Shown here one piece after another: positions 62,489-64,000 of a stretch of DNA of 64,000 nt. The stretch is from UBA2588 sp964343075 (GTDB lineage: Bacteria; Chloroflexota; Dehalococcoidia; Lucifugimonadales; UBA3495), in assembly GCA_964343075.1 (NCBI GenBank), contig CAYFGT010000003.1, positions 1 through 64,000 of the forward strand, read 5' to 3'. Below the pieces are notes generated by a model. The model was given only the letters and a program-made list of their open reading frames with translations. It was not told where the DNA came from and did no database searches. The stretch's first letter is position 1, and every line of letters begins with the position of its first letter. Made by a program: the position numbers and the translations under genes.

Positions 62489-63970
62489 TCAGGTCTCCTG
62501 TTTCTTTTGTTGATTACCTTTGTATTGGAACATAGCCACAAAACTGCCTGCTAGCATGATCCATACTACTGTTAGTGCAGAGTTCCTGAATCCTTGTATA
62601 TATGAAGCTTGCAAGTCAAGGATCGACACTGACTCTGTGACTAAAGGCACAGATAAACCGACTATGGCTGCTGCGGTTATGGTTCCGACTGTATGCCCCA
62701 TTTGACGCGTTGTCTCTAACATGCCTGATGCGAAGCTGCGGTCTTGGGGCAGTGTGTTCATGACCAGTGCATTGTTAGGGGAGTTGAATAATGCAGAACC
62801 GATAGAAGCAGGGAATAACAAAACGGGCAGAATGTATATTGGAATTTGATGTGCGAACAAACCTAATAAGCCAATTCCAATAGCGATGAACAATAATGAT
62901 GCGGGGCGTAGCCATTTAGGCTGATATCGGTCGTAAAGCCATCCGGCTATGATTGGCAAGAATAGACCCATTGATTGGTGTGGTAATAGAACAAGCATTG
63001 TGATGCTTGGGGTATACCCGAGGCCAACCTCAACGATGATAGGCATGAGAGTTAACACAGATAGCATAGACAAATGGAAGGTAGTATTGCTAAACAGGGC
63101 CATTGAAAAGTATGTCTCTTTAAAGTACCCAAAATTAAGGAAAGGGTTTTTTGACCCCAGTTGAGTTGCAAAGAAAATCAAAAAGAGAATTAAGAATATA
63201 CCAAGCATTGCAGGATGGTATATTAATGCTGTTTCAGTTAAGAATGAGTCTGGGCCGGAATCCCAAAGGGTATGTAGGTGTATCCCCATAAGTATGAAAG
63301 CTAATAATGACAGAATCATCAAGGATGGGCCCAATATGCCCAAAGGCTGGGATGCTTGACTGTCTGCTACTTTTACAAGTTCAAATTTGAATAGTGGCCA
63401 TGTCAGCCATAGTGCGAATATCCCTATGGGTACTGATGTAAGAAACACCATTCTCCAGCCATAGCCAGACGGCATGTATTCTAGTAACAAACCAAATACT
63501 ACTAGGCCGATCATGGTTCCTATCCTGGCTGAAGTGACAGGTATTGCAAATGCTCTGCCACGTTCGTTGTCTATAAATCCGATTACTAGCAATGAGTTGA
63601 GATTAGCGCTAATTAGAGCTCCTCCAAAGCCCACTCCAGCGCTCCATAAGAGTAATTGCAAGTAATATTGCGAACTAGCAGCTAGGGCGCTAGAAACTGT
63701 GAGCAGTATTAGCCCTATGAAAAATACTTTTAATGTGCCGTAGCGTTGGCCTAATCTTGCCGCTAGGAACACAGTGCTTCCTAATATAAGTAACCTTATT
63801 ACCACCATCCACGCCCCTTGAGTATAAGAAATATCAAAATATCGGGCAACTGAAGGCACTGCTATTGTGATCGGTAATTGGGATAACTGCATCAAAAGTT
63901 GCGCTATGGAGAGGCAAAGCAAAATTCTTCTTCGTTCAGGTGTTGACCCTAATTCTTTGAAGGCACCCAC
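62489..63970 (-). CDS. MFS efflux-type transporter (DHA2-like), start uncertain
   Basis: A 493-residue carrier with about 14 hydrophobic segments, the count of the drug:H+ antiporter-2 group. The early segment LPITIAVPSVARYF, the loop motif ARLGQRYGTLKVFF, and PASIGSALFNSPNNALVMNTLP are typical. The GTG at 63970 has no good ribosome-binding site, and the frame stays open without a stop to the right window edge, reading a plausible protein (RTIAHRLNIVGAFKEL), so the true start may lie outside the window. The gene is followed closely by the cyclodeaminase-family gene. Substrate unknown. Confidence 0.8.
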   Translation of the reverse strand: MGAFKELGSTPERRRILLCLSIAQLLMQLSQLPITIAVPSVARYFDISYTQGAWMVVIRLLILGSTVFLAARLGQRYGTLKVFFIGLILLTVSSALAASSQYYLQLLLWSAGVGFGGALISANLNSLLVIGFIDNERGRAFAIPVTSARIGTMIGLVVFGLLLEYMPSGYGWRMVFLTSVPIGIFALWLTWPLFKFELVKVADSQASQPLGILGPSLMILSLLAFILMGIHLHTLWDSGPDSFLTETALIYHPAMLGIFLILFLIFFATQLGSKNPFLNFGYFKETYFSMALFSNTTFHLSMLSVLTLMPIIVEVGLGYTPSITMLVLLPHQSMGLFLPIIAGWLYDRYQPKWLRPASLLFIAIGIGLLGLFAHQIPIYILPVLLFPASIGSALFNSPNNALVMNTLPQDRSFASGMLETTRQMGHTVGTITAAAIVGLSVPLVTESVSILDLQASYIQGFRNSALTVVWIMLAGSFVAMFQYKGNQQKKQET

Positions 63971-64000
63971 TATGTTAAGCCTATGGGCGATGGTTCTTAA

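Overview
This window reads as a chromosomal segment of a moderately AT-rich, free-living bacterium that is most likely a marine Chloroflexota of the SAR202/Dehalococcoidia type. That placement is inference from content: paralogue-rich catabolic families (CaiB/BaiF CoA-transferases, luciferase-like flavin monooxygenase, GMC oxidoreductase, SDRs, paired acyl-CoA dehydrogenases, MaoC hydratases, MFS carriers) are mixed with well-conserved housekeeping genes. I saw no rRNA, tRNA, CRISPR array, transposase, integrase or phage gene. Genes are tightly packed, often with ATGA or 4-30 bp overlaps, and GTG/TTG starts are common.

Layout. 1-3.6 kb: a partial exported protein, a small membrane protein, then leftward MBL hydrolase, SDR and pyrD. 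3.6-11.9 kb: leftward rpoB-rpoC with a consensus promoter, a leader hairpin and strongly acidic C-terminal tails on both subunits. 12-15.9 kb: rightward amidohydrolase and two acyl-CoA dehydrogenases. 15.9-22 kb: leftward M1 aminopeptidase and cobalamin-dependent metH. 22.2-27 kb: rightward leuC-leuD, LLM monooxygenase, GMC oxidoreductase. 27-36.7 kb: CoA-centred catabolism, with an acyl-CoA synthetase and two family III CoA-transferases facing a divergent ThDP enzyme, then a second synthetase, a shortened and a degenerate crotonase-fold protein, and a PHP protein. 36.8-38.9 kb: groES-groEL with a perfect sigma-70 type promoter, an inverted repeat and a strong terminator. 38.9-41.6 kb: an unusual family I CoA-transferase cluster with domain order A1, B1*-A2 (fused), B2. 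41.7-43.3 kb: thiG-tenI-thiS, a thiazole module. 43.3-45.4 kb: leftward quinone reductase-like and D-2-hydroxyacid dehydrogenase. 45.5-51.9 kb: lhgO, two hot-dog hydratase subunits, plsX, fabG, MFS carrier and two small membrane proteins. 51.9-54.1 kb: leftward GH88/GH105-like protein with an unknown N-terminal domain, and an MBL lactonase-like protein. 54.2-61.5 kb: pyrB-pyrC-carA-orf132-carB behind an apparent transcription attenuator. 61.5-64 kb: leftward ornithine cyclodeaminase-family protein and an MFS efflux carrier.

How the genes work together. The pyr/car operon plus the distant pyrD give much of UMP synthesis (no pyrE, pyrF or pyrK here). thiS, thiG and tenI supply the thiazole half of thiamine. 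The rest is mainly machinery for activating carboxylic acids to CoA esters and oxidising them. The observations most worth following are the duplicated CoA-transferase cluster, in which one B domain has lost its catalytic glutamate and is fused to the intact A domain; the pyr leader, where a 32-codon frame runs through the terminator; and the unrecognised gene between carA and carB.
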